This document shows, piece by piece, positions 1-8,293 of a stretch of DNA of 44,383 nucleotides. The translations under genes and the position numbers were made by a program. Every line of letters begins with the position of its first letter. Position 1 is the stretch's first letter. The notes under the pieces are model-generated. The model made no database searches, was not told the DNA's origin, and worked only from the letters and a program-made list of their open reading frames with translations. This stretch comes from Roseburia sp. (GTDB lineage Bacteria > Bacillota > Clostridia > Lachnospirales > Lachnospiraceae): the NCBI GenBank assembly GCA_026168605.1, contig JAPFDX010000033.1, positions 1-44,383 on the forward strand, given 5' to 3'.

Positions 1-1116
1 ACTGCGACGATCACGACACATTTTGACTACCACTCGATCGACCACAACCTGTTAAAGCTTGACATCCTGGGACACGATGATCCGACGATGATCCGTATGC
101 TGCAGGATCTGACGGGGATTGACCCGACGACGATCCCGCTGGACGATGCGTCCGTTATGTCGCTGTTTAAAAATACAAAGGCGCTCGGCGTCGAGCCGGA
201 GGATATCCACGGGATTCCGCTTGGGTGTCTCGGCATCCCGGAGTTTGGAACGGAATTTGCCATGCAGATGGTCATCGACGCCAAGCCGCAGGAGTTTTCG
301 GATCTGATCCGTATCTCCGGTCTGTCGCACGGTACGGACGTATGGCTTGGCAATGCGCAGACGCTCATTGAGGAGGGCAAGGCGACGATCTCCACCGCGA
401 TCTGTACGCGTGACGATATTATGATCTATCTGATCCATCAGGGGCTCGACAGCGAGGAGTCGTTCACGATCATGGAGTCCGTGCGAAAGGGAAAAGGGTT
501 AAAGGACAACTGGATCAAAGATATGACGGAGCACGGTGTGCCCGACTGGTATATCTGGTCGTGTCAGAAGATCAAGTATATGTTCCCGAAGGCGCACGCG
601 GCGGCGTACGTTATGATGGCATGGCGGATCGCCTACTGCAAAGTGTTTTACCCGCTTGCCTATTACGCGGCATATTTTTCCATTCGTGCGACGGGCTTTA
701 ACTACGAGCTGATGTGCCAGGGAAAAGAAAGGCTGGAATATTTTTACAAGGACTATACGCGCAGAAAGGACAGCCTCTCAAAGAAGGAGCAGGACACCTA
801 CCGTGATATGAAGATCGTGCAGGAGATGTATGCGCGCGGATTTGAGTTCCTTCCGATCGACGTCTATCAGGCGAAGCCTGACCGTTTCCAGATCATTGAC
901 GGAAAGCTGATGCCGGCGTTAAACACGATCGAGGGAATGGGAGACAACGCGGCGATCGCGGTCGCGGAGGCGGCGAAGGACGGGAAGTTTTTGTCAAAGG
1001 ACGACTTCCGCCAGCGCACGAAGGCGACAAAGACGGTCATCGACCTGATGGGTGACCTTGGGATTCTCGGCGATATGCCGGAGTCCAACCAGCTTTCGCT
1101 GTTTGATCTGGCATAA
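1..1116 (+). CDS. polC: DNA polymerase III PolC-type, C-terminal part
   Basis: This is the C-terminal 371 residues of the replicative PolC polymerase of low-GC Gram-positive bacteria; the reading frame is open from base 1, so the gene begins upstream of the window (complete PolC is about 1,450 residues). The segment carries the end of the polymerase domain, including the conserved HAAAYVMMAWRIAYCKVFYP region, followed by a helix-hairpin-helix-like stretch around NTIEGMGDNAAIAV. The last residues contain QLSLF, a textbook sliding-clamp-binding pentapeptide, followed by DLA and the TAA stop. An internal ATG at 88 would give a shorter ORF but residues before it clearly match PolC, so it is not the start. 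The next gene follows after 55 bases, possibly co-transcribed. Identification is very secure. Confidence 0.96.
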   Translation, partial: TATITTHFDYHSIDHNLLKLDILGHDDPTMIRMLQDLTGIDPTTIPLDDASVMSLFKNTKALGVEPEDIHGIPLGCLGIPEFGTEFAMQMVIDAKPQEFSDLIRISGLSHGTDVWLGNAQTLIEEGKATISTAICTRDDIMIYLIHQGLDSEESFTIMESVRKGKGLKDNWIKDMTEHGVPDWYIWSCQKIKYMFPKAHAAAYVMMAWRIAYCKVFYPLAYYAAYFSIRATGFNYELMCQGKERLEYFYKDYTRRKDSLSKKEQDTYRDMKIVQEMYARGFEFLPIDVYQAKPDRFQIIDGKLMPALNTIEGMGDNAAIAVAEAAKDGKFLSKDDFRQRTKATKTVIDLMGDLGILGDMPESNQLSLFDLA

Positions 1117-1171
1117 GAGAGGCGTGCTGTTTGCGCAGAAAATGATATTGAAAAAGCAGGGAGGATTTGGA

Positions 1172-1777
1172 ATGAGTGGAATGAAAGAAAAAATGCACAC
1201 GGGAGAGCTCTATCTTCCGGGTGATGAGGAGATTGTAAAAGAGCAGGTGGTCTGTCAGGACAGACTGTGCGAGTACAATCAGACGAAGCCCTCGGAATCG
1301 GAAAAGAGGGAGGCGCTGTTAAAGGAGATGCTGGGTGACTGCGGGGAAGGCGTCTATATCGAAGCGCCATTTTATGCGAACTTTGGCGGTCATCACTGCC
1401 ATTTCGGAAAGATGGTCTATGCCAATTACCACCTGACCTGTGTGGACGACACGCACATCTATATCGGCGACTACACGATGATCGGACCGAATGTGACGAT
1501 CGCGACGGCGGGACATCCCATCCTGCCGGAGCTGCGCGAGCAGCTCTACCAGTACAATATGCCGGTTCACATCGGGAGAAACTGCTGGATTGGCGCGGGA
1601 GCGGTGGTCATGCCGGGCGTGACGATCGGGGACAATACAGTGATCGGCGCCGGAAGTGTGGTCACAAAGGATATCCCTGCAAATGTTGTCGCGGTGGGCA
1701 ATCCGTGCCGCGTTCTGCGGGAGATCGGTGCGCGCGACAGGGAATATTATTACAAGGACAGACGGATTGAGCTTTAA
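1172..1777 (+). CDS. maltose/galactoside O-acetyltransferase family protein
   Basis: A 201-residue left-handed beta-helix (hexapeptide repeat) acetyltransferase of the Maa/LacA family, which transfers acetyl from acetyl-CoA to the 6-hydroxyl of sugars. The N-terminal maltose-acetyltransferase cap (MHTGELYLPGDEEIVKEQ) is followed by the hexapeptide region with HIYIGDYTMIGPNVTI, the catalytic-histidine motif TAGHP, the QYNMPVHIGRNCWIGAGAVV segment and the C-terminal VVTKDIPANVVAVGNPCRV motif. Start chosen at 1172 because AGGGAGG lies seven bases upstream; the frame stays open further upstream into the end of polC, but those residues do not resemble the family. The true sugar substrate cannot be read from sequence; the protein probably acts in the cytosol as a detoxifying or sugar-modifying enzyme. 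Confidence 0.92.
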   Translation: MSGMKEKMHTGELYLPGDEEIVKEQVVCQDRLCEYNQTKPSESEKREALLKEMLGDCGEGVYIEAPFYANFGGHHCHFGKMVYANYHLTCVDDTHIYIGDYTMIGPNVTIATAGHPILPELREQLYQYNMPVHIGRNCWIGAGAVVMPGVTIGDNTVIGAGSVVTKDIPANVVAVGNPCRVLREIGARDREYYYKDRRIEL

Positions 1778-1803
1778 GAAATTGAGAAAAGGAGAGAATA
1801 CAA

Positions 1804-2223
1804 ATGAAAAAAATGATAAACACATCTATGATCTATTTTATCGCGGCAATGGTTGCAGGCGTATTTTACAGGGAGTTTACCAAGTTTCAGGGGTTCACGG
1901 GAAAGACGACGCTTGGTGTGATGCACACGCATCTGCTCGTCCTAGGTATGTTTTTCTTTTTGATCGCGGCACTGTTTTGCGGAATGGAGCGCAGTCTCGC
2001 GCAGAATAAGTCGTTCCGGAGATTTTATGTTCTGTACAATATCTCCCTGCCGTTCTTTTCCCTGATGCTTCTCGTTCGCGGAATCCTGCAGGTGAACGGC
2101 ACAGAGCTTTCCTCCGGGATCAATGCGATGATTTCCGGTTTTGCTGGAATTTCACACATTCTGATGATGGTTTCGCTGATCCTGTTTTTTGTGTCCTTGA
2201 GAAAGGCATTTGCGGAGAGGTAG
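1804..2223 (+). CDS. DUF2871 family membrane protein
   Basis: A 139-residue integral membrane protein with about four hydrophobic helices: residues roughly 7-20, 38-58, 77-95 and 108-130. The opening MKKMINTSMIYFIAAMVAGVF and the histidine-containing MHTHLLVLGMFFF segment match what is known of the DUF2871 family of small Firmicutes membrane proteins, whose function is undescribed. The conserved histidines next to the second helix could bind metal or haem by analogy with other four-helix membrane proteins, but that is inference only. It sits 26 bases after the acetyltransferase and 12 bases before the GNAT gene, and has a GGAGAG ribosome site at about 1791, so the three genes are probably one transcript. 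Confidence 0.82.
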   Translation: MKKMINTSMIYFIAAMVAGVFYREFTKFQGFTGKTTLGVMHTHLLVLGMFFFLIAALFCGMERSLAQNKSFRRFYVLYNISLPFFSLMLLVRGILQVNGTELSSGINAMISGFAGISHILMMVSLILFFVSLRKAFAER

Positions 2224-2235
2224 AGGGCAGGAAGC

Positions 2236-2733
2236 ATGAGAGAGACACGGACAGCTTTCACAGTCCGGGCTTACCGGTCTGCGGACTGCGAGAGCCTTGC
2301 AGAGCTGTTTTACCAGACCGTCCATACGGTAAACGCAAAAGATTATACCAGGGAGCAGCTCGCCGTCTGGGCAACTGGGACGGTCGATCTGGAGCGGTGG
2401 GACGCCTCCTTTCTGGAACATGAGACGCTCGTTGCCGCGGCGGGGGAGTGCATCGTCGGTTTTGGCGATATCGATGCGTCCGGCTATCTGGACAGATTGT
2501 ATGTACACAAGGACTGGCAGGGCATGGGCGTCGCGACCGCTCTCTGCGACAGGCTGGAGCAGGCAGTCGCAGCAGACAGGATCGTTTCACACGTTTCCAT
2601 CACCGCAAAGCCGTTCTTTTTACAGCGCGGCTATGTGGTGAAAAAGGAACAGCAGGTTGTGCGGGAGGGCATTTTTCTGACCAATTATGTGATGGAGAAA
2701 ACAGTGGGCGGCACGCTTTGCGAGCCACTCTGA
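2236..2733 (+). CDS. GNAT family N-acetyltransferase
   Basis: A 165-residue protein of the GCN5-related acetyltransferase fold. After an N-terminal helix pair (YRSADCESLAELFYQTVHTV) comes the beta-strand IVGFGDIDASGYLDRLYVHKDWQGMGVATALCDRLEQ, in which the acetyl-CoA pyrophosphate loop is Q/R-x-x-G-x-G/A read as QGMGVA. The C-terminal segment AKPFFLQRGYVVKKEQ is the usual GNAT strand pair near the acceptor site. The overall pattern resembles YafP-like acetyltransferases; the acceptor molecule is unknown. AGGGCAGGA precedes the start by a few bases. It ends just before a strong bidirectional terminator and is convergent with the DUF5050 gene. Confidence 0.9.
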   Translation: MRETRTAFTVRAYRSADCESLAELFYQTVHTVNAKDYTREQLAVWATGTVDLERWDASFLEHETLVAAAGECIVGFGDIDASGYLDRLYVHKDWQGMGVATALCDRLEQAVAADRIVSHVSITAKPFFLQRGYVVKKEQQVVREGIFLTNYVMEKTVGGTLCEPL

Positions 2734-2738
2734 TGTCA

Positions 2739-2789
2739 ATATAAAAATCGCAGCGCCGAAAAGTACATCGGTCGCTGCGATTTTTATAT
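2739..2789. terminator. bidirectional intrinsic terminator
   Basis: A 17-base stem (2739-2755 pairs perfectly with 2773-2789) closed by a 17-base loop. The stem ends in A-rich sequence on the left and TTTTTATAT on the right, so it can terminate both the polC-side transcript and the converging DUF5050 transcript. Confidence 0.9.
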
Positions 2790-2801
2790 ATCTTATAGAA
2801 A

Positions 2802-3833
2802 TTACTCCTCGTGAACAATGCCGGGATAAAAAAGCTCGATCTCTTGTGGGTTATCATGCGGCATCCGGTAGGTCTGCTCGGATTCATACTCACGGAAATA
2901 GACATATTCCGAGGTCGTCTGGATATTCATATGATTTCCCCCGGTGAGAACCTCATAGCCACTGCCGTCGGTTTTCACCCGGCAGAGCGCAGGATTTTTT
3001 GCATCGTTGCGCTGGAAATAGACATAATCGCCCCAGACGTTGTAGCAGTCCGTGCGGTCCTCGCACAGAAGCGTTTTCTCACCGGTCGCAATGTCTGCGC
3101 GCGCGATGGCATAGTTGCTGTCACAGTCCATATAGTAGACGGTGGCGTCGTCCACGACGGTCGGCATCCAGCAGTTGCCGCCGTAGAGCATACCCGTGGA
3201 ATCATCCCCGGTGTTTAAACGCCACAGATAGTGCTCATTGTCGATTCCGTTGTAGTAAATGTAGGGTCCGCTCGCCGAACTGGTAAAAAACGGGCTTGCG
3301 GCTACCTGTTTCTGACCGGAGCCGTCGATCTTCACTTTGTACAGCGTGCTGCCGTCAGATTCCGAATAGCGCAGATAGTAGATATAATTGCCCACAAGGG
3401 AGGCGTACAGCGACGGCTCTTCATCCAGGATCAGAATGGAGTTTTCACCTCCCTCTCTGTCAATCCGGCAGAGACTGTTTGTGTTGAATGTCAGGAAGGA
3501 AAAATCGCCGGAGCTTCCCGGATTATTGCGGATATAGTAGACATAATCCTCATCCACGTTGATGAAGGAGACCGTGTCGTCACACAGCTTTGTGAGATTT
3601 GTCCCGTCCTCATCCATGCAGTAGAGACGGTCGCGGTCGGATGGATTCGCGAAATAGATCATGCCGTCGTATTCGCAGACAAGCCCCTCGTTGTAGAGAT
3701 TGCCGGGCGTGTTGCCGTTGACATAGCCGTCGTTAAAATGTGTGCGGTTCATCAGGTAGACGCCGACGCCTCCGCCGATCGCGAGAACGAGCACAACCAG
3801 AAACAGGACCAGTGTCAGATGCTTTTTCTTCAT
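2802..3833 (-). CDS. DUF5050 domain protein, surface-anchored beta-propeller
   Basis: A 343-residue protein with a positively charged start (MKKK) and one hydrophobic helix at about residues 6-26, then an extracellular domain. The body is built from repeated units of the form Y-I-Y-Y/Y-V-Y-F followed by a short charged loop such as DGSG or EDGTN, about 40-50 residues apart, which is the pattern of DUF5050 beta-propellers found widely in Clostridia. Tyrosine-rich strands (VYYIRNN, IYYLRYS, IYYNGID, VYYMDCD, VYFQRND, VYFREYE) mark at least six blades. The first helix has no lipobox cysteine, so it is probably a membrane anchor or uncleaved signal. Function is unknown; a role in binding an extracellular ligand is inference. 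AGAGGG lies upstream of the start. Confidence 0.85.
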   Translation of the reverse strand: MKKKHLTLVLFLVVLVLAIGGGVGVYLMNRTHFNDGYVNGNTPGNLYNEGLVCEYDGMIYFANPSDRDRLYCMDEDGTNLTKLCDDTVSFINVDEDYVYYIRNNPGSSGDFSFLTFNTNSLCRIDREGGENSILILDEEPSLYASLVGNYIYYLRYSESDGSTLYKVKIDGSGQKQVAASPFFTSSASGPYIYYNGIDNEHYLWRLNTGDDSTGMLYGGNCWMPTVVDDATVYYMDCDSNYAIARADIATGEKTLLCEDRTDCYNVWGDYVYFQRNDAKNPALCRVKTDGSGYEVLTGGNHMNIQTTSEYVYFREYESEQTYRMPHDNPQEIELFYPGIVHEE

Positions 3834-3866
3834 AGTAAAATCCCTCTTTCGTCAGATGTTTCTATG

Positions 3867-4172
3867 GATGGCGGGGTAAAATGTTTTTTAAAGTTGGGTC
3901 TGGTAAATTGTACAAAATTGCATTCTTTTTGTTCAGGGTTCCGAATCCAAGAGCCTCTAAAATGTTCTGTGAGCGAGGTTTTTTACGGACGCAACCGCCC
4001 TCGATGTGCCGTCCGTGGCACAATTCGGGCTTTCACCGGCATCCTTGCCGTTGAATTGCTGGAAACCGACAGAACATTAAGACGCTCTAAGATTCTCCAC
4101 ATTCACAAATCAGAATGCAATTTGCACAATTTATCAGATGCAAATTTTGAAAAAACAGTTTACCCCGCCATC
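3867..4172. repeat. 306 bp imperfect palindrome, MITE-like
   Basis: The two ends are exact inverted copies of 14 bases (3867-3880 and 4159-4172, GATGGCGGGGTAAA). Pairing continues inward with mismatches for about 100 bases on each side, including matching blocks around 3902-3926 with 4107-4131 and around 3958-3970 with 4067-4080 (ATGTTCTGT shared). Inside are smaller hairpins, for example ACGGAC/GTCCGT at 3985-4016 and CGGCA/TGCCG at 4038-4051. There is no coding capacity that resembles a protein family. The terminal inverted repeats and full-length foldback suggest a miniature inverted-repeat element or a very long RNA hairpin. A clear target-site duplication is not visible. The block occupies nearly all of the gap between the DUF5050 gene and the pheA promoter. 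Confidence 0.7.
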
Positions 4173-4220
4173 TTTATATCTATCATAATATAAAAGTATA
4201 GCATTTTTGCGGCGGATATT

Positions 4221-4260
4221 GCAAGGGTCACTTGCCATCATTCTGCGAATGTATTATATT
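4221..4260 (+). promoter_or_regulatory. promoter of the pheA-ppk operon with inverted repeat
   Basis: A sigma-A promoter is visible: TTGCCA at 4232-4237, 17-base spacer, TATATT at 4255-4260. An inverted repeat GCAAG-N5-CTTGC at 4221-4235 overlaps the -35 box and could be an operator. The untranslated leader would be only about 25 bases, so there is no room for a T-box or attenuator. Confidence 0.6.
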
Positions 4261-4291
4261 ACAGTAAAAGCATGATAAAATGGAGATTGTT

Positions 4292-5422
4292 ATGAGAGAT
4301 TTGTTGGAATTGCGAGAGGAAATCGATGGGATCGACCGCCGGATCACAGAGCTCTATCAGAGGAGGATGGAGATCGCGGGGGAGGTTGCGTCCTACAAGA
4401 TAAAGAACGGCAGGAAGGTGCTCGACAGGGAGCGCGAACGCTCGAAGCTTTCGGCGCTGACGGCACTCGGCGACACGGAGTTTAACCGCCACGGCATCCG
4501 GGAACTGTTTGAGCAGATCATGGCTGTGAGCAGAAAGCGCCAGTACCAGTTGATGACGGAGGCGGGGATCTATGAGAAGCCGGACTTTGAAGAGGTGGAG
4601 ACTCTGGATTACAAGAAGGCGCGGATCGTGTTCCAGGGCGTGGAGGGCGCGTACACGCAGCTTGCCTTAAAGGAATATTTCGGCGACGGGGTGGACAGCT
4701 ACCACGTCGACACATGGAGAGACGCGATGGAGGCGATCCGCACGGGGAGTGCAGACTACGCCGTGCTCCCGATTGAAAACTCGTCTGCCGGTATCGTCTC
4801 GGAGAACTATGATCTTATGGTGGAGTATGCTCACTGCATTGTCGGGGAGCAGATCATCCGGATCGACCACGCGCTGCTCGGACTGCCAGAGGCAGAGCTT
4901 GCGGACATCACGGACGTCTATTCGCATCCGCAGGCGCTCATGCAGTGCAGCCGCTATCTGGAGGACAGGCGCGGGTGGGAGAAGCACAGCGTGAAAAACA
5001 CCGCCATGGCGGCGCAGAAGGTGAAGGAGGACGGAAAGCTTCACAAGGCAGCGATCGCAAGCCCTTTAAATGCAGAGATCTACGGTTTGAAGGTGCTTGA
5101 CACCGCGATCCAGGACGACAGAACAAACGCCACACGCTTTATTATCGTGACCGGGCGCCACATTTTTGTGAAGGGCGCGAAGAAGATCAGCATCTGTTTT
5201 GAGGTGCCGCACGAGAGCGGCTCGTTGTATCATATGCTGTCGCATTTTATTTACAATGGGCTGAATATGAATCACATCGAGTCCAGACCCGTGCAGGGGA
5301 AAAACTGGGAGTACCGTTTCTTTGTAGATTTTGACGGAAACCTGGGCGACGCGGCGGTGCAGAATGCGCTGCGCGGTCTGTCGGAGGAGACGATCCGGCT
5401 GAAGGTGCTCGGCAACTATTAG
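4292..5422 (+). CDS. pheA: bifunctional chorismate mutase/prephenate dehydratase
   Basis: A 376-residue P-protein that converts chorismate to prephenate and then phenylpyruvate in phenylalanine synthesis. Domains in order: AroQ-type chorismate mutase (about 1-85, with LREEIDGIDRRITEL and KIKNGRKVLDRERE), prephenate dehydratase (about 105-285, opening with VFQGVEGAYTQLA and containing VLPIENSSAGIV and a TNATRFIIV motif), and a C-terminal ACT domain (about 290-370) with the ESRP phenylalanine-binding motif. An in-frame ATG lies 12 bases earlier at 4280, but GGAG at 4282-4285 is correctly spaced for 4292. The enzyme is likely feedback-inhibited by phenylalanine through the ACT domain. It heads an apparent operon; the next gene is only 14 bases away. 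Confidence 0.95.
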   Translation: MRDLLELREEIDGIDRRITELYQRRMEIAGEVASYKIKNGRKVLDRERERSKLSALTALGDTEFNRHGIRELFEQIMAVSRKRQYQLMTEAGIYEKPDFEEVETLDYKKARIVFQGVEGAYTQLALKEYFGDGVDSYHVDTWRDAMEAIRTGSADYAVLPIENSSAGIVSENYDLMVEYAHCIVGEQIIRIDHALLGLPEAELADITDVYSHPQALMQCSRYLEDRRGWEKHSVKNTAMAAQKVKEDGKLHKAAIASPLNAEIYGLKVLDTAIQDDRTNATRFIIVTGRHIFVKGAKKISICFEVPHESGSLYHMLSHFIYNGLNMNHIESRPVQGKNWEYRFFVDFDGNLGDAAVQNALRGLSEETIRLKVLGNY

Positions 5423-5436
5423 AGGAGGCGCGGAAG

Positions 5437-6729
5437 ATGAAAAGTGTTAAAAATTTGATCTTATACAGGGATTTTGAAAACGGGAAGCTGTTTTCTGATT
5501 TTGCATGGCTGATCGGGCATTATAAGAGCGCGGAAAGCGACAGGGAAGAGATGGAGACGCTGTTCTATACGTGTCTGCACCGCCTGACGGAGCTTGCGGA
5601 GAGCCACGGTCTTTGCGGGAATCTCTGGCACGGGTTTCTGACCTTTCTTCTGGTCAACCACGAGAATGCTTACAGCAGTGCCTGCGAGCTCCGCGGTGCG
5701 GTGGAGGGTTCGGTCAACCGGATCGCGCAGCACGATTTCACCATTTTGCGGGAGTATTTTGTCTTTGACCTGTCAGAGCTCGGCGCGTATTTCGGGGTGG
5801 ACTGCATGGACGCCGTCTTAGATTACCAAGGGACGTCGGGAAACGGCGCGGCATTTAACCGGAGGATCAGAGAGCGTATCCGCGTGCTCTGCGAACATCT
5901 GGAACAGGCAGAGGATGCGGAGGCGTTCGGCGTGGCGGTGACGGGATTTTACCGTGAGTTCGGGGTGGGAAAGCTGGGGCTGCACAAGGCGTTCCGCGTG
6001 GCGCACGGGGAGAAGGGCGTCTGTATCGTCCCCATCTCCAATATCGCGCACGTCAGGCTGGACGATCTGGTCGGCTACGAGCTGGCGAAGCAGAAGCTTG
6101 TGGAGAACACGGAGGCGTTTGTGAGCGGAAGGGAGGCAAACAACTGCCTGCTCTACGGGGATGCTGGCACGGGGAAATCGACGAGCATCAAGGCGATCGC
6201 GAACGAGTACTACGACAGGGGACTGCGTCTGATCGAGATCTATAAGCACCAGTTTTGCGATCTGAATGACGTGATCGCACAGATCAAGAACCGGAACTAC
6301 AAGTTTATCATCTATATGGACGATCTCTCCTTTGAGGAATTTGAGATCGAATACAAATATTTAAAGGCGGTTATCGAGGGCGGCCTCGAGAAGAAACCGG
6401 ACAACGTGTTGATCTATGCGACCTCCAACCGCAGACACCTGATCCGGGAGAATTTTTCGGACAAGGAGGAGGTGCGCCAGGATATGCACACCTCCGACAC
6501 AGTGCAGGAAAAACTGTCGCTCTATGCGCGGTTTGGTGTTACAATTTATTATGGGGCGCCAAGCAAAAAAGAATTTCAGGATATCGTAAAGGCGCTTGCC
6601 CAAAAGTACCATATACAGATGGATACGGACGCGCTGCTGCTTGAGGCAAACCGGTGGGAGCTTTCTCACGGCGGTCTGTCGGGAAGAACGGCACAGCAGT
6701 TTATCAATTACCTGCTCGGCAGGCAGTGA
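5437..6729 (+). CDS. DUF815 family AAA ATPase
   Basis: A 430-residue protein. The N-terminal 200 residues are helical and family-specific; the C-terminal half is a P-loop ATPase of the DUF815 family. Walker A reads GDAGTGKST near residue 245, Walker B is FIIYMDDLSFEEFE, and a sensor segment IYATSNRRHLIRENF follows. DUF815 proteins are AAA-type ATPases without an established biochemical role. GGAGG at 5423-5427 precedes the start. Position between pheA and the polyphosphate genes, with gaps of 14 and 15 bases, implies co-transcription; whether it has anything to do with either pathway is unknown. Confidence 0.88.
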   Translation: MKSVKNLILYRDFENGKLFSDFAWLIGHYKSAESDREEMETLFYTCLHRLTELAESHGLCGNLWHGFLTFLLVNHENAYSSACELRGAVEGSVNRIAQHDFTILREYFVFDLSELGAYFGVDCMDAVLDYQGTSGNGAAFNRRIRERIRVLCEHLEQAEDAEAFGVAVTGFYREFGVGKLGLHKAFRVAHGEKGVCIVPISNIAHVRLDDLVGYELAKQKLVENTEAFVSGREANNCLLYGDAGTGKSTSIKAIANEYYDRGLRLIEIYKHQFCDLNDVIAQIKNRNYKFIIYMDDLSFEEFEIEYKYLKAVIEGGLEKKPDNVLIYATSNRRHLIRENFSDKEEVRQDMHTSDTVQEKLSLYARFGVTIYYGAPSKKEFQDIVKALAQKYHIQMDTDALLLEANRWELSHGGLSGRTAQQFINYLLGRQ

Positions 6730-6744
6730 GAAAGGAGATTTTGC

Positions 6745-8280
6745 ATGGCGATTCATACATTTGCAGCGATATACATTGGCTCGTATGAGGTCAGTCTGAA
6801 AATTTTTGAACTGGCATCGAGAAAAAAGCTGCGCAGCATCGACTATGTGCGCAGGAGGATCGAACTCGGAAAAGACGCTTATTCCAAAGGGCGCATCGGC
6901 TATGAACTGGTGGAGGCGCTCTGCGGGACGCTCAGCGAGTTTACACATATTATGGAGACATACCGGGTGGAAGCCTATGAGGCGTGCGCGGCTGCCGTGC
7001 TCCGCGATGCGGACAATGAGATTTTTATCCTGGACCAGATCAGGCTTCGGACCGGGCTGTCCGTCCATGTGCTGAGCAATTCCGAGCACCGTTTTGTTAG
7101 CTACAAATCCGTGGCGATGCGGGAAGAATTTGAGGATTTGATAAAGACGAGCGCGGCGGTTGTGGATGTAGGCGGCGCAGGGCTCCAGATCACGCTCTTT
7201 TCGAGAGGAAAAGTCGTGACGACCCAGCATCTGGGCATCGGGGCGATGCGTATGCGCGAGCAGCTCGCGCGAAACAGCGTCAACCTCGCCCAGTATGAGC
7301 GGCAGATCGAGGAGATGGTGGAGAAGGAGCTTGAGGTCTTTAAATCCATGTATCTGGAGGATGAGCACATCGAGCACCTGATCGTCATCGGAGACTATAT
7401 GACGGAGCTGGTGCAGCGCGGTGGCAGACACCGCGCGGAGAAGATCGAGGACGTGCAGAAGTTTCTCCAGTACCTCGACGGGCTCGGCAGAAAAAGTCTG
7501 GAGCAGATCGCGGCGGAGCTCGGCCTTGTAAATGAAAACGACGCCCTCATCATTCCATACATGATCATCTGCAAGTGCATGGCGAAAGGTCTGGAGGCAG
7601 ATACCCTGTGGGCGCCGGGCGTGATCGTAAACGACGGTATCGTCTGCGACTATGCGGAGCGAAATAAAATCTACAAGCCGGCGCACAACTTTGAGGAGGA
7701 TATCCTCTCGGCGGCAAAGAGCCTGTCGGAGCGCTACATGAGCTACTCGCCGCACATCGACGCGCTGACGCAGATGGCAACCCTGATTTTTGACAGCATA
7801 AAAAAAGAACACGGTCTTGGCAGGAGGGAGCGTTTACTGCTGCGCGTGGCGGCGATCCTGCACGACTGTGGAAAATATATCAGCTTTCTGAACGCGCCAC
7901 AGTGCGCCTACGACATTATCATGGCGTCCGAGATCATGGGACTGTCACATCTTGAGCGTGAGATCGTGGCAAACACCGTTCTCTACAATACACATCCGCT
8001 GCCGCCGTATCAGGATCTTTCCGACACGCTTGACCACGACAGCTATCTGACCGTGGCGAAACTCTCGGCGATCCTGCGCGTGTCGAACGCGATGGACAGA
8101 AGCCACAGACAGAAGTTTAAAAATGTCAAGGCAAAGCTCTGCGGCAGGGAACTCGTCATCACGATCGAGACGGAGGAGGACATTGCGTTGGAAAAGACGC
8201 TGTTTGGCGCAAAGACGGCTTATTTTGAGAGCATTTTCAGCATCAAGCCGGTCATTAAGGAAAAGCGGGTCTATTACTAA
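6745..8280 (+). CDS. ppx: Ppx/GppA-like protein with HD domain
   Basis: A 511-residue protein with an actin-like Ppx/GppA region (about 1-300) and a C-terminal HD domain (about 325-500). Paired with ppk1 13 bases downstream, it is probably the exopolyphosphatase partner that removes phosphate from polyphosphate or pppGpp. The phosphate loops deviate from the usual consensus: the first reads IYIGSYEVSLKIFE where DIGSNS is expected, and the second VVDVGGAGLQITLF where GGGS is expected; the segment containing the usual catalytic glutamate reads LSNSEHRF. In contrast the HD motif (H373-D374 in ILHDCGKYI), a preceding histidine (PHIDALTQMA) and a following NTHPLPP look intact. Exopolyphosphatase activity is therefore less certain than the family assignment. 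AAAGGAG precedes the start. Confidence 0.82.
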   Translation: MAIHTFAAIYIGSYEVSLKIFELASRKKLRSIDYVRRRIELGKDAYSKGRIGYELVEALCGTLSEFTHIMETYRVEAYEACAAAVLRDADNEIFILDQIRLRTGLSVHVLSNSEHRFVSYKSVAMREEFEDLIKTSAAVVDVGGAGLQITLFSRGKVVTTQHLGIGAMRMREQLARNSVNLAQYERQIEEMVEKELEVFKSMYLEDEHIEHLIVIGDYMTELVQRGGRHRAEKIEDVQKFLQYLDGLGRKSLEQIAAELGLVNENDALIIPYMIICKCMAKGLEADTLWAPGVIVNDGIVCDYAERNKIYKPAHNFEEDILSAAKSLSERYMSYSPHIDALTQMATLIFDSIKKEHGLGRRERLLLRVAAILHDCGKYISFLNAPQCAYDIIMASEIMGLSHLEREIVANTVLYNTHPLPPYQDLSDTLDHDSYLTVAKLSAILRVSNAMDRSHRQKFKNVKAKLCGRELVITIETEEDIALEKTLFGAKTAYFESIFSIKPVIKEKRVYY

Positions 8281-8293
8281 ATTGGAGGGTTTC

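Noticed and set aside
3231-4193. A 320-residue plus-strand open frame running across the DUF5050 gene into the palindrome
   Set aside because: Most of it is the antisense of a clearly recognised gene, it has no ribosome site, and its composition does not resemble any family.
4173-4291. A T-box or attenuator before pheA
   Set aside because: The predicted leader is only about 25 bases and has no T-box sequence or terminator.
6361-7812. A 483-residue minus-strand open frame
   Set aside because: It lies wholly antisense to the DUF815 and ppx genes, which have family motifs and ribosome sites; it is an artefact of GC-rich codon use.
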